Positions 52,963-61,392 of a stretch of 64,000 nucleotides of DNA are shown piece by piece. Source of the DNA: Streptomyces sp. NBC_01446. Lineage in GTDB: Bacteria > Actinomycetota > Actinomycetes > Streptomycetales > Streptomycetaceae. Made by a program: the position numbers and the translations under genes. The notes below the pieces were generated by a model. It made no database searches. It worked only from the letters and a program-made list of their open reading frames with translations, and had not been told where the DNA came from. Location: positions 1,426,001 to 1,490,000 of the forward strand of contig NZ_JAPEPO010000001.1 of NCBI RefSeq assembly GCF_026340095.1. The letters run 5' to 3'. Positions within the stretch are counted from its first letter, which is position 1; every line of letters begins with the position of its first letter.

Positions 52963-55077
52963 TCAGGCGGAATTGTCCTGCGGAGTGACCGTCGCGGCCG
53001 TAAATGATGCGTCGGGGGCGGGCTCGTGCCGGGATTTGTCCAGCGGGACCTGAGGACCGCTGCCCTCGCGCAGCCAGCGGCGGAGCACGTGGTGGACCTG
53101 CTGGGCGCCCACCAGTTCCGCGCCCTTCGCGACCGGCGGAGAGAAGACCTCCGGGGCGAGCAGGAACGGGTGGCCCTGGGCGCCGCCGAGCCCTCCGTGG
53201 GAGCCGATCTGCTCCTCGAAGGCGAGCACTTCGCCCTCGGCCGGGTCGTACCAGGAGTTCACCATGATGTCGGCGGTGTGCGGGAAGGAGTCGGTGCGGC
53301 GGACCGCGTCGGCGGCGTGCGCGCCGAAGTCGGCCAGGGGCCCCGGGCGCTCGTCGAGGTCGGCCAGGGGGATCTCGGCGCCGCGCGCGCCGAGGACGAC
53401 GGCGCCGTGCTCCTCGCTGCGCACCAGCAGGAAGCCGATGCCGGGGTGGTTGGCGAGGGTGGTGAGGAGCGCCGGGTGGCGGGCGTCGATCTCCTCCTTG
53501 CTCATGCGGTGCGGCACGTCCGGGAAGGAGACCAGGCCGAGGTTGCCGGAGGCGAGCACGATCGGCTCGGAGCGGCGCGACGCCGGGCGGTGCTTCTCGT
53601 CCCCCTCCTCGACGGGCCTGCGCAGCGCGGCCCTGACGGCGGCGCGGGCCTCGGCGCCACTGTGGGTGCGCCGGGCACGGCGCGGCACGGGCAGGCCGCA
53701 GCCCGCCCGGACGAGGTCCTGGAGGCCGAGCCCGTAGCGGGCGCGGAACGTCTCGCCGGGGCTCTGCCCGTGATCGGACAGGACGACGATCCGGTACGGG
53801 CGCGGGGCGTGCTCGGCGACCTTCGCGATCAGCGCGAGGGAGCGGTCGAGGCGCGCGAGGACCTTCTCGGCGTCGCGGCTGACGGGCCCGGAGTGGTGGG
53901 CGACCTCGTCGTACGCGACGAGGTCCGCGTAGACGGCGCTGCGGCCCGCGAGTATGTCGCCGATGACCGCGGCGACGACGACGTCCCGCTCCACGACCGT
54001 CGCGAACGCGCGGATGAACGGGTAGAGCCCGCCGCGGCCGACGCGGGGGCGCTGCCGGGTCAGGCGGGCCCGGGTGGACTGGCCGATCTCGCGGCCGACC
54101 TCGGCGACGAAGGACAGGGCGGTGCGCACGGCGTTCGCCGGGTCGCTGAAGTACGCGAAGTAGCCGGCCCGCGAGCGGTTCTCCTTGCCGCGGCGGGCCG
54201 CGATCGACAGCACGAGGGCGACCTGTTCGGCGCCTCCGCTGAAGAGGTTGCCGCGGCTGGCGCCGTCCATGGTGAGGAGTCCGCCGTCGCCGGTGTGCTC
54301 GATGGCGCGGCGCTGGAGTTCGGCGGCGCTGGTGGGCCGGTTGGAGACCTGGATCTCGCGGGTGTCCTTCTCGTACCAGCGGAACGCGGGCACGTCGTAG
54401 TTGCTGCCGTGCAGGATGCCGAGCTGGCTGGCGCCCGTCTGGCTGGACCAGTCGGTGCGCCAGGGGGTGAGGCGGTGGGTGCCGGCGCCGAGCCAGGCGC
54501 CGACGGTGGGCATCACGCCCTGGTCCACGGCGTCGCGCAGGACGTCGTGGCCGACGCCGTCGAGCTGGAGGAAGACCGTGCCGGGGGTGGACGGTCCCGC
54601 TCCGGCGTTCCCTCTGCGGCGGCGCCGGTCGGCGAGGCGGTAGAGGCGGCGGCGGTAGGCGTCGTCGTCGCGCACGGCGAGGGCTCCCCCGGTGGCGGAC
54701 GCGACCGCGGACATGACGGCGGCGACGACGACGGCGGTCTCGGGGTTGGCCTCGCCGCGGCCGTCGGGGACGAGGGCCAGGGCGAAGAGCAGCAGGCCGC
54801 CGTTGAGGAAGAAGACGACGAGGCCGAGGACGAGCGCGGGCACCAGGAGCAGGGCGCGCACGAGGAGTGGCCACACCAGCGCGGACAGGATACCGAACGC
54901 GCCCGCGCCGAGCGCGGCGGTGACGGCGATGCGGGTGGCGCTGTCGCCGTTGTCCGACTGGAGCTGGAAGTCCGGCAGGATCCCGGCGAGCACGAGCATC
55001 GTGACGGTGCTGACCGCCCACACGGCGATCGACCGCCACCATGTGCCGGCGAACCGCCGCCAACGCCCCTCGCCCAC
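52963..55077 (-). CDS. Membrane-anchored alkaline phosphatase/phosphodiesterase superfamily protein
   Basis: 704 residues, probable GTG start at 55077. The first 140 residues hold about four hydrophobic helices (phage-holin-like DUF, SIAVWAVSTVTMLVLAGI onward). From residue 175 the alkaline-phosphatase fold has VFLQLDGVGHDVL (metal Asp), DWSSQTGASQLGILHGSNYD (predicted nucleophile region), VAYDEVAHHSG, VVLSDHGQSPGETF (Asp-His metal pair) and GSHGGLGGAQGHPF. It may hydrolyse a phosphodiester near the membrane. Known streptomycete relatives are annotated as phage holin family proteins because of the N-terminus, but lysis is unlikely. Confidence 0.85.
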   Translation of the reverse strand: MGEGRWRRFAGTWWRSIAVWAVSTVTMLVLAGILPDFQLQSDNGDSATRIAVTAALGAGAFGILSALVWPLLVRALLLVPALVLGLVVFFLNGGLLLFALALVPDGRGEANPETAVVVAAVMSAVASATGGALAVRDDDAYRRRLYRLADRRRRRGNAGAGPSTPGTVFLQLDGVGHDVLRDAVDQGVMPTVGAWLGAGTHRLTPWRTDWSSQTGASQLGILHGSNYDVPAFRWYEKDTREIQVSNRPTSAAELQRRAIEHTGDGGLLTMDGASRGNLFSGGAEQVALVLSIAARRGKENRSRAGYFAYFSDPANAVRTALSFVAEVGREIGQSTRARLTRQRPRVGRGGLYPFIRAFATVVERDVVVAAVIGDILAGRSAVYADLVAYDEVAHHSGPVSRDAEKVLARLDRSLALIAKVAEHAPRPYRIVVLSDHGQSPGETFRARYGLGLQDLVRAGCGLPVPRRARRTHSGAEARAAVRAALRRPVEEGDEKHRPASRRSEPIVLASGNLGLVSFPDVPHRMSKEEIDARHPALLTTLANHPGIGFLLVRSEEHGAVVLGARGAEIPLADLDERPGPLADFGAHAADAVRRTDSFPHTADIMVNSWYDPAEGEVLAFEEQIGSHGGLGGAQGHPFLLAPEVFSPPVAKGAELVGAQQVHHVLRRWLREGSGPQVPLDKSRHEPAPDASFTAATVTPQDNSA

Positions 55078-55201
55078 GCCTCGCTCACCCTCTCGCCGTC
55101 TGGTCGACCCCGGGCCAAGCGTGTCATATGAGCGTGATACGTCCGGGTTTTCCCCTGACTGCGAACACAAGTGCCCGGCGCGGGACGCGCGGGGTGCCGG
55201 C

Positions 55202-55633
55202 TCAGCAGCCGTCGTAACCGGCCGTCGGCATCGACATGCGGCGGTGGACGCGCTTCTTCATCTCCGCGTCGTACGACGGCTCCGCGAGACCCGCGGTCTC
55301 CAGGCGGACGCCGCGGCGCTCGCACTCGGCCGTGAACTCGTCGACCGAGCGCAGCGCGGCCCGCAGGACCCGGTCGCTCGGGGCGACGAACAGGTCGACG
55401 AGGCCCGCGTCGACGTCCGTCCACAGCACGTCGTGGTCGGAGCGCAGTGAGTGGACGAGGAGTTCTCTGGTCACGACGTATCCCCGGTCGGCGGCCCAGC
55501 GGGCGCACATCGCGTGCTGGCTGCGCGAGTCCACGAGGAAGGGGTCGGCGTCCAGCTCCTCCAGCGGGGTCAGACTGGCGATCGCCGTGACGCGGACCGC
55601 GCCGGCCGCCGTCTCTTCCGCCGGTTCACCCAT
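55202..55633 (-). CDS. Resolvase-N-like protein without catalytic serine
   Basis: 143 residues from ATG 55633. The pattern follows the N-terminal domain of serine recombinases: DSRSQHAMCARWAADRGY (compare Q-x2-C-x2-WA-x2-GY), DVDAGLVDLFVAPSDRVLRA (compare AG-x-DV-x-V-x2-LDRL-R) and CERRGVRLETAG. The first strand, where recombinases carry YxRVS, reads VTAIASLTPLEELDADPFL and lacks the catalytic serine, and the critical arginines are mostly missing. There is no DNA-binding domain. A regulatory or unknown role is more likely than recombination. Confidence 0.65.
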   Translation of the reverse strand: MGEPAEETAAGAVRVTAIASLTPLEELDADPFLVDSRSQHAMCARWAADRGYVVTRELLVHSLRSDHDVLWTDVDAGLVDLFVAPSDRVLRAALRSVDEFTAECERRGVRLETAGLAEPSYDAEMKKRVHRRMSMPTAGYDGC

Positions 55634-55717
55634 GGTGTCCCCCTCACCTCCGGTTTCCCCGACGACCCTACTCCTGCCCGTAGGCTCGGGGGGAGTCGCA
55701 CGGAGGAGGTCCTGGAG

Positions 55718-56491
55718 GTGCCGGTGGAGATCACCTGGTGGGGTCACGCCACCTGCACGGTCGAGGACTCGGGGATCCGTGTGCTGACCGACCCGCTCTT
55801 CACGCGCCGCCTCGTCCATCTGCGCCGGCGCCGCGGGGCGCTCCCGCCGTCCGAGGCCGCCGTCGCCGACGTCGCCCTCGTCTCGCATCTGCACGCCGAC
55901 CACCTGCACGTCCCGTCCCTGGCCCGGCTCGCCCCCGGCACCCTGGTCCTGCTCCCGCGAGGGGCCCGGCGCGCGGTGCCCGGCCTGCGCAGGCTCACGC
56001 ACCTGCGGCTCACGGAGGTCGAGCCCGGCATGCGCGTGGAGGTGGGCGGCCTCGTCGTACGGGCCGTGCCCGCGTCGCACGACGGGCGGCGCATACCCGT
56101 GGGACCGCACCGCTCCCCCGCGCTCGGGTTCGTGGTGAGCGGCGAGGCCCGCACCTACTTCGCGGGCGACACCGGGCTTTTCGACTCCATGGCGGAGGAG
56201 GTGGGCGAGGTGGATGTGGCGCTGCTGCCGGTCGGGGGGTGGGGGCCGTATCTCGGGCCGCACCATCTGGACGCCGGCCGGGCCGCCGAGGCGCTCGCGC
56301 GGATCGCGCCGCGCAGCGCCGTGCCGGTGCACTACGGGACGTACTGGCCGATCGGCATGGACGCGGTGCGGCCGCACGAATTCCACACGCCGGGCGACGA
56401 GTTCGTGCGGCGCTCCGCCGAGCTGGCGCCCGAGGTGACGGTGCATCTGCTCGGTCACGGCGAGAGCGTACGGCCGGAGGTCGCCCGGTGA
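55718..56491 (+). CDS. Metallo-beta-lactamase fold hydrolase (UlaG/NAPE-PLD-like)
   Basis: 257 residues from GTG 55718, with CGGAGGAGG 8 bp upstream. Metal motifs: WWGHATCTVEDSG, the HxHxDH motif in VSHLHADHLH, VPASHDGRR, YFAGDTGLFDSM and a late His in VPVHYGTYWPIG. This resembles the longer paralogue at 57169-58194. The substrate is unknown; relatives act on lactones or phospholipids. The GTG of the DedA gene overlaps its stop by 4 bp. Confidence 0.9.
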   Translation: MPVEITWWGHATCTVEDSGIRVLTDPLFTRRLVHLRRRRGALPPSEAAVADVALVSHLHADHLHVPSLARLAPGTLVLLPRGARRAVPGLRRLTHLRLTEVEPGMRVEVGGLVVRAVPASHDGRRIPVGPHRSPALGFVVSGEARTYFAGDTGLFDSMAEEVGEVDVALLPVGGWGPYLGPHHLDAGRAAEALARIAPRSAVPVHYGTYWPIGMDAVRPHEFHTPGDEFVRRSAELAPEVTVHLLGHGESVRPEVAR

Positions 56492-57189
56492 ACCCGGCCG
56501 GTCTCGCGGGCCATCAGCTGCTCGCCGCCGCGGTGACGCACACGCCGCCGGAAACCACCCAACAGGCCCTCGGATACCCGTCGTTGTTCCTGCTGATCGT
56601 GATCGGGGCGCTCGTGCCGGTCGTCCCCACGGGGGCGCTCGTCAGCTCGGCGGCCGTGGTCGCCTTCCATCAGACGGCGCCGTTCTCGCTGCTCCTGGTG
56701 TTCGGTGTCTCCGCGTTCGCGGCGTTCCTCGGCGATGTGGCGCTGTACTGGCTGGGGCAGCGCGGCATGGGTTCGAAATTGGGGTCTCCCCTGCTCGAGC
56801 GCAGTCGAGAGCTTGGGGAAGGCTCGAAGTGGCTGGCCGCGATCCGCGACCGGGCGCCCGAGGAGCGGCTCGCGCAGGCGCAGGACAAGCTCGCCGACCA
56901 CGGGGTGATGGTGCTCGTCCTGTCCCGGCTCGTGCCCGCCGGGCGCATCCCCGTGATGCTGGCGTGCCTGATGGCGAGGATGCCGCTGCGGCAGTTCGCC
57001 CGCGGGGATGTCCCGGCGTGCCTGGCCTGGGCCTTGACGTATCAGCTCATCGGCATCCTCGGCGGCTCGCTGTTCAGCGAGCCGTGGGAGGGCGTCGTGG
57101 CGGCGGTCGGTCTGACGCTGCTGATCAGCTCGGCGCCCGCCGTGTGGCGGCGGCTGCGCGGGGGCCGCTCAGACGGTCAGCACGCGTGA
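56488..57189 (+). CDS. DedA-family (VTT/SNARE-associated) membrane protein
   Basis: 233 residues from GTG 56488 (GTGA overlap). DedA features are an N-terminal amphipathic part, FLGDVALYWLGQRGMGS, and the conserved RLVPAGRIPVMLACLMARMPL followed by ARGDVPACLAWALTYQLIGILGG. Proteins of this family move undecaprenyl phosphate or other lipids between leaflets. About 15 residues after GMGS (LGSPLLERSRELGEG) are encoded by a dispersed repeat, placed where the family has a variable loop. The 3' end overlaps the convergent hydrolase gene by 21 bp. Confidence 0.9.
   Translation: MNPAGLAGHQLLAAAVTHTPPETTQQALGYPSLFLLIVIGALVPVVPTGALVSSAAVVAFHQTAPFSLLLVFGVSAFAAFLGDVALYWLGQRGMGSKLGSPLLERSRELGEGSKWLAAIRDRAPEERLAQAQDKLADHGVMVLVLSRLVPAGRIPVMLACLMARMPLRQFARGDVPACLAWALTYQLIGILGGSLFSEPWEGVVAAVGLTLLISSAPAVWRRLRGGRSDGQHA
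56779..56822. repeat. Dispersed Streptomyces palindrome inserted in the DedA gene
   Basis: TTGGGGTCTCCCCTGCTCGA with GCGCAGTCGAGAGCTTGGGG after it forms an imperfect hairpin around GCGCAG. This element is frequent between Streptomyces genes. Here it is in frame and codes for LGSPLLERSRELGEG at about residues 98-112. Confidence 0.7.
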
Positions 57190-58194
57190 GGCGCCCACCG
57201 GCAGGTCCCACAGGTCCTTGCGCGCCAGGCCCGCCTTCTGCCATGCGGCCCGTACGCGCGTGAGGGGTTCGAGGACCGGCTCGGCCGAGAGCAGGAACGT
57301 CGCCCAGTGCATGGGTGCCATGCGGCGCGCGCCCACGTCCTGCGCCGCCCTGACCGCTTCCTCCGGGTCGCAGTGGACGTCCCGCAGCCACCAGCGCGGC
57401 TCGTACGCGCCGATGGGCAGGAGCGCCAGGTCGATGCCGGGGTAGCGGCTGCCGATCTCCGAGAACCAGTGCCCGTATCCGGTGTCCCCCGCGAAGTAGA
57501 CCCGCTGTCCTTCCAGGTCGGTGAGGACCCAACCGCCCCACAGGGTGCGGCAGGTGTCGACGAGGCTGCGCTTGGACCAGTGGTGGGCCGGGACGAAGTC
57601 GAAGCGCACGCCGTCCAGTTCGGCCTCCTCCCACCAGTCGAGCTCCGTGACGCGGGTGAAGCGGCGGCGCGTGAACCAGCGGCCGAGTCCGGCGGGCACG
57701 AACACGGGGGTGTCCCTCGGGAGCCTTTTGATGGTGGGGGCGTCCAGGTGGTCGTAGTGGTTGTGACTGATGACGACGGCGTCGACGCGCGGCAGGGCGC
57801 TCCAGGCGACGCCCGCGGGAGTGACCCGGGCCGGGGTGCCGAGAATCTTGCGGGACCAGACGGGGTCGGTGAGCACGGTGAGGCCGCCTATGCGCAGCAC
57901 CCAACTGGCGTGCCCCGCCCAGCTGACGGCGACGGTACGGGCGTCCACGGCCGGCAGCGGGCCCGGCTCGAACGGCAGGGCGGCGATCTTGGTCAGGGCC
58001 TCGGGCGGCGGCCGCAGCGCGCCCTCCCTGGCAAACCGGGCGAAGGCGCGCAGCCCGGGCAGCGGCGCCGTCAGGCGGTCGGCGAACGACTTGGGCCAGA
58101 CACGTCCCCCGCCGAGAGGCTTCGGCTCGGCGAGGGGCACGAAGGACGCGGGCGCATCAGCTCGCTGTGCCATCGACTCGGACTGCTGCGTCAT
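57169..58194 (-). CDS. Metallo-beta-lactamase fold hydrolase (NAPE-PLD/UlaG-like, long form)
   Basis: 341 residues from ATG 58194 (another Met at codon 8 is possible). Metal motifs: VSWAGHASWVLRIGG, the HxHxDH motif in VISHNHYDHLD, VPAHHWSKRS, YFAGDTGYGHWF and PMHWATFLLSAEP. The long N-terminal arm with SFADRLTAPLPGL is typical of the NAPE-hydrolysing phospholipase D-like group. Its start overlaps the stop of the aminotransferase-like gene by 4 bp. Confidence 0.9.
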   Translation of the reverse strand: MTQQSESMAQRADAPASFVPLAEPKPLGGGRVWPKSFADRLTAPLPGLRAFARFAREGALRPPPEALTKIAALPFEPGPLPAVDARTVAVSWAGHASWVLRIGGLTVLTDPVWSRKILGTPARVTPAGVAWSALPRVDAVVISHNHYDHLDAPTIKRLPRDTPVFVPAGLGRWFTRRRFTRVTELDWWEEAELDGVRFDFVPAHHWSKRSLVDTCRTLWGGWVLTDLEGQRVYFAGDTGYGHWFSEIGSRYPGIDLALLPIGAYEPRWWLRDVHCDPEEAVRAAQDVGARRMAPMHWATFLLSAEPVLEPLTRVRAAWQKAGLARKDLWDLPVGASRVLTV

Positions 58195-59450
58195 CGAGGA
58201 CTCTCCCATCCCTTGACGTCGGCCCTGAGATCGTCGAGTGCCGACTCCAACATGCTCAACGCGCGCTGTACGTGCGGCAATTCCAGAGGTTCCGGTGCGG
58301 TGAGAGACGTCATGCGCTCCTGCGGGGTTGAGCCGACGAAGGGGCCGGTGGACAGGCGTACGCGCAGTGCGGCGAGGTCGTCGCCGAAGCGGTGGCCGCC
58401 GGGGGTGGGCATGCCGAGCCGCTCGGAGAGGCGGTCCTCCAGGTCCTGGGCGTCCCCGACACCGCGGGCGGCGAGTGCGGGGCGCAGCCGGTCCAGGTCC
58501 GCGTACAGGTGACGGCCGGCCTCGGGCGGCCGGGCGAGTCCGCCGGAGTCGAGCAACGCGCGGTGCACGGCGGCGGCCACGCGCGCGTGGAGGGCGGTCG
58601 TGGCGCGCAGGCGCGCGGTGATCCCGGGGGGCTCGCCCAGCGCGTATGCGGCGGCCGCCGCGGCGGGGGCGGAGAGGACGCCGCCGAGTGCCGTGAGGAC
58701 GTCCAGGACGCGGGCTCGCAGCGCAGTCCCGCGCGCCGTGGCGGGGAGGCGGGCGACGGCCGCGGGCAGTCCGGGCGGCAGGTAGGCGCCGGTGAGGTCG
58801 GTGACGACGGTGACGTGCTCGGGCAGCATCTCGGCTGGGTCGATCAGGACGGTGGCGCGGGCCGGGTCGTGGTGCTGGGTGTCGCGCCAGGTTTCGTCGC
58901 TGACGATGTGCAGGCCCTCGGCCGCGGCGGCCTCGATCGCCTCGTGCAGGATCTCGGGCGGCGCCACCGTCCCGGTCGGGTCGTCGGCGACGGACAGGAC
59001 GAGGAGCCGCGGGTCGCCGCCCTCGGCGCGGACCCGGCGCACGGTTTCGAGGAGGGCGTACGGATCGGGGACGCCGCCGCACTCGGCGGGCGTCGCCACG
59101 TGGAAGACCGACCGGCCGAGGAGTCGCGCCTGGGGCTCCCACCAGGCCGGGCAGGGCCGGGGCAGCAGTACGTCGCCGCCGATCGCGGCGGTCAGCGCGA
59201 GGAGCAGGGGTACGCCGCCGGGCGCGGCGGCGGTGCTGCCCGGCTCGGTGGGAAGGCCGCGGCGCAGCCAGTAGCCGCAGGCTGCGTCGAGGAGGGAGGG
59301 GGCGCCGCCGGGCGGCTCCGGGACTGCCGGGTCCGCGGCGGCGGCCGCGGCGGCCAGCTCGGGCAGGACGGGAAGGCCGTCGTCCGGCAGGGGCGGCCCG
59401 TACCGGACGGGCCCGCGCCCCTCCAGGATCCCGTGGTCGTTGCCCCGCAT
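58191..59450 (-). CDS. Aminotransferase class I/II fold protein, probably without the PLP lysine
   Basis: 419 residues from ATG 59450 with GGAGGTGG 6 bp upstream. The fold-type-I layout is clear: CGYWLRRGLPTEPG near the N-terminus, a substrate-binding region at PCPAWWEPQARLLG, LSVADDPTGTVAPPEILHEA (in place of the usual N-P-NPTG) and VSDETWRD (the Asp that contacts the pyridine). The segment where family members carry SxSK before PGLRxG reads VVTDLTGAYLPPGLPAAVAR, with no lysine. It is probably a non-catalytic or altered member. It is coupled to the downstream hydrolase gene. Confidence 0.8.
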   Translation of the reverse strand: MRGNDHGILEGRGPVRYGPPLPDDGLPVLPELAAAAAAADPAVPEPPGGAPSLLDAACGYWLRRGLPTEPGSTAAAPGGVPLLLALTAAIGGDVLLPRPCPAWWEPQARLLGRSVFHVATPAECGGVPDPYALLETVRRVRAEGGDPRLLVLSVADDPTGTVAPPEILHEAIEAAAAEGLHIVSDETWRDTQHHDPARATVLIDPAEMLPEHVTVVTDLTGAYLPPGLPAAVARLPATARGTALRARVLDVLTALGGVLSAPAAAAAAYALGEPPGITARLRATTALHARVAAAVHRALLDSGGLARPPEAGRHLYADLDRLRPALAARGVGDAQDLEDRLSERLGMPTPGGHRFGDDLAALRVRLSTGPFVGSTPQERMTSLTAPEPLELPHVQRALSMLESALDDLRADVKGWESPR

Positions 59451-59668
59451 GTGCCACCTCCACGCGCTGCCAGTCCGCACTGCTGGGACCTCATGGGCAC
59501 CTCATACCCTCCCCAGCCTCTCCCGAGCCGCACACTCCCGCGCGGCTTGCACGGGAGGGTCGGTGCCCGTCGCCCGGGAGCGTGAGCACGGGGGAATGCG
59601 GTGCGGGGAGGGTGCCGCGGGCCTGGGCCGAGTGGGTGACGGGGCGACAGCAGGGGGCGCCGAGGCGG
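59451..59668 (-). other. Intergenic region upstream of the aminotransferase-like gene
   Basis: 218 bp without a recognisable gene. On the minus strand the part near 59500 reads GGGTATGAGGTGCCCATGAG and may hold the promoter of the downstream gene. No clear stem-loop was found for the ABC-F gene ending at 59669. Confidence 0.4.
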
Positions 59669-61300
59669 TTACCCCCGCGCCCGCTCCACCCTGCGCTCGT
59701 CCCAGACGGGTTCGTCGGACTCGCGCAGGCGGCCGTCGCTGCCGAAGACGAGGTAGCGGTCGAAGGAGCGGGCGAACCAACGGTCGTGCGTGACGGCGAG
59801 GACCGTGCCGTCGAACGCCTCCAGACCTTCCTGGAGCGCCTCGGCGGACTCCAGGTCGAGGTTGTCCGTCGGCTCGTCGAGGAGGAGCGCCGTCACTCCG
59901 GCCAGTTCGAGCAGCAGGATCTGGAAGCGGGCCTGCTGGCCGCCCGAGAGGCGCTCGAACTTCTGCTCGGCCTGGGCCGTCAGCTCGTAGCGCCGCAGCC
60001 GCCCCATCGCCGCGCCGCGGTCCTTGGCGTGGTCGAGCCAGAGGATGTCGAGCAGGGTGCGGCCCTGGAGCTCGGGGTGGGCGTGGGTCTGCGCGAAGTG
60101 GCCGGGCACGACGCGCGCGCCGAGCTTCCACTCCCCCGTGTGCGCGACCTCGTCGTCGGGGTTCCCGGCCAGCAGGCGCAGGAAGTGCGACTTGCCCGAG
60201 CCGTTCGAGCCGAGGACCGCGACCCGCTCGCCGTAGAAGACCTCCAGGTCGAAGGGTTGCATCAGGCCGGTCAGCTCCAGGCCCTTGCAGGTGATGGCCC
60301 GTACCCCGGTGCGGCCGCCGTGCAGGCGCATGGTGATGTCCTGCTCGCGCGGCGGCTCGGGCGGGGGTCCCGCCTCCTCGAACTTGCGCAGGCGGGTCTG
60401 CGCCGCCGCGTAGCGGGACGCCATCTCGTGGCTGACCGCGGCCGCCTGCCGCAGGTTGAGGACGAGCTTCTTCAGCTGGGCGTGCTTCTCGTCCCAGCGC
60501 CTGCGCAGCTCCTCGAAGCGCGCGAACCGCTCGCGCCGCGCCTCGTGGTAGGTCGCGAAGCCGGCGCCGTGCACCCAGGCGTCGGCGCCGGCGGCTCCCG
60601 GCTCGACGCTGACGATCTTCTCGGCGGAGCGGGCGAGCAGCTCCCGGTCGTGGGAGACGAACAGGACCGTCTTACGGGTCTCGCGCAGCTTCTCCTCCAG
60701 CCAGCGCTTGCCGGGCACGTCGAGATAGTTGTCCGGCTCGTCGAGGAGGAGGACCTCGTCGGTGCCGCGCAGCAGGGCTTCGAGGACGAGTCGTTTCTGC
60801 TCGCCGCCGGAGAGGGTGCGGACCTCGCGGAACTGGGCCGTGTCGTACGGGATGCCGAGGGCGGCCGTGGTGCACATGTCCCAGACGGTCTCGGCCTCGT
60901 AGCCGTGTGCCTCGGCCCAGTCGGACAGGGCCTGCGCGTATTGGAGCTGCGCCGCCTCGTCGTCGACGGTCATGATCAGGTGCTCGGCCTCGTCGACGGC
61001 CTTCGCCACCTCCCTGAGCCGCGGGGTCGCGACGGATACGAGCAGGTCGCGCACGGTCGTCTCGTCGCGCACCGAGCCGACGAACTGCGACATCACGCCG
61101 AGTCCGCCGCCGACGGTGACGGTGCCGCCGTGCGGCTTCAGCTCGCCGGAGATCAGCTTGAGGAGCGTCGTCTTTCCCGCGCCGTTCGGCCCGACGAGGG
61201 CGACCACGGAGCCCTCGCCGACCCGGAAGGAGACGTCACCGAGCAGCGCCCGCCCGTCCGGCAAGTAGTACTCGAGGTGCGCGGCTTCCAGATGTCCCAT
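59669..61300 (-). CDS. ABC-F family ATPase (EttA/Uup-like, translation or resistance factor)
   Basis: 543 residues from ATG 61300 (an ATG three codons earlier is possible). Two ATPase domains: the first with Walker A LVGPNGAGKTT, signature LSGGEQKRLVLEALL and Walker B VLLLDEPDNYLD; the second with Walker A VLGSNGSGKSH, signature LSGGQQARFQILLLE and Walker B LLLDEPTDNLD. Between them is a charged coiled-coil linker (RRERFARFEELRRRWDEKHA onward) that reaches the ribosomal tRNA sites in ABC-F proteins. There are no membrane segments. It could rescue stalled ribosomes or give antibiotic tolerance. Confidence 0.93.
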   Translation of the reverse strand: MGHLEAAHLEYYLPDGRALLGDVSFRVGEGSVVALVGPNGAGKTTLLKLISGELKPHGGTVTVGGGLGVMSQFVGSVRDETTVRDLLVSVATPRLREVAKAVDEAEHLIMTVDDEAAQLQYAQALSDWAEAHGYEAETVWDMCTTAALGIPYDTAQFREVRTLSGGEQKRLVLEALLRGTDEVLLLDEPDNYLDVPGKRWLEEKLRETRKTVLFVSHDRELLARSAEKIVSVEPGAAGADAWVHGAGFATYHEARRERFARFEELRRRWDEKHAQLKKLVLNLRQAAAVSHEMASRYAAAQTRLRKFEEAGPPPEPPREQDITMRLHGGRTGVRAITCKGLELTGLMQPFDLEVFYGERVAVLGSNGSGKSHFLRLLAGNPDDEVAHTGEWKLGARVVPGHFAQTHAHPELQGRTLLDILWLDHAKDRGAAMGRLRRYELTAQAEQKFERLSGGQQARFQILLLELAGVTALLLDEPTDNLDLESAEALQEGLEAFDGTVLAVTHDRWFARSFDRYLVFGSDGRLRESDEPVWDERRVERARG

Positions 61301-61392
61301 GGTCCGCATTGTGGGCGCCCGGCCGGGTGAGGAGCAAAACGATTTCGGCACGCCCCCGGAGTTCGGGGCCGTCCGGCGGGTAGACGTGCGCA

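Noticed and set aside
51491..55063. A single open frame of 1190 codons on the minus strand across the amino acid permease and the phosphatase-like gene
   Set aside because: Only the last 461 codons (permease) match a protein family. The upstream part is an out-of-frame reading of the phosphatase-like gene, kept open by high G+C.
55202..55633. Treating the resolvase-like protein as an active recombinase of a mobile element
   Set aside because: Catalytic serine and DNA-binding domain are missing and no element ends were found nearby.
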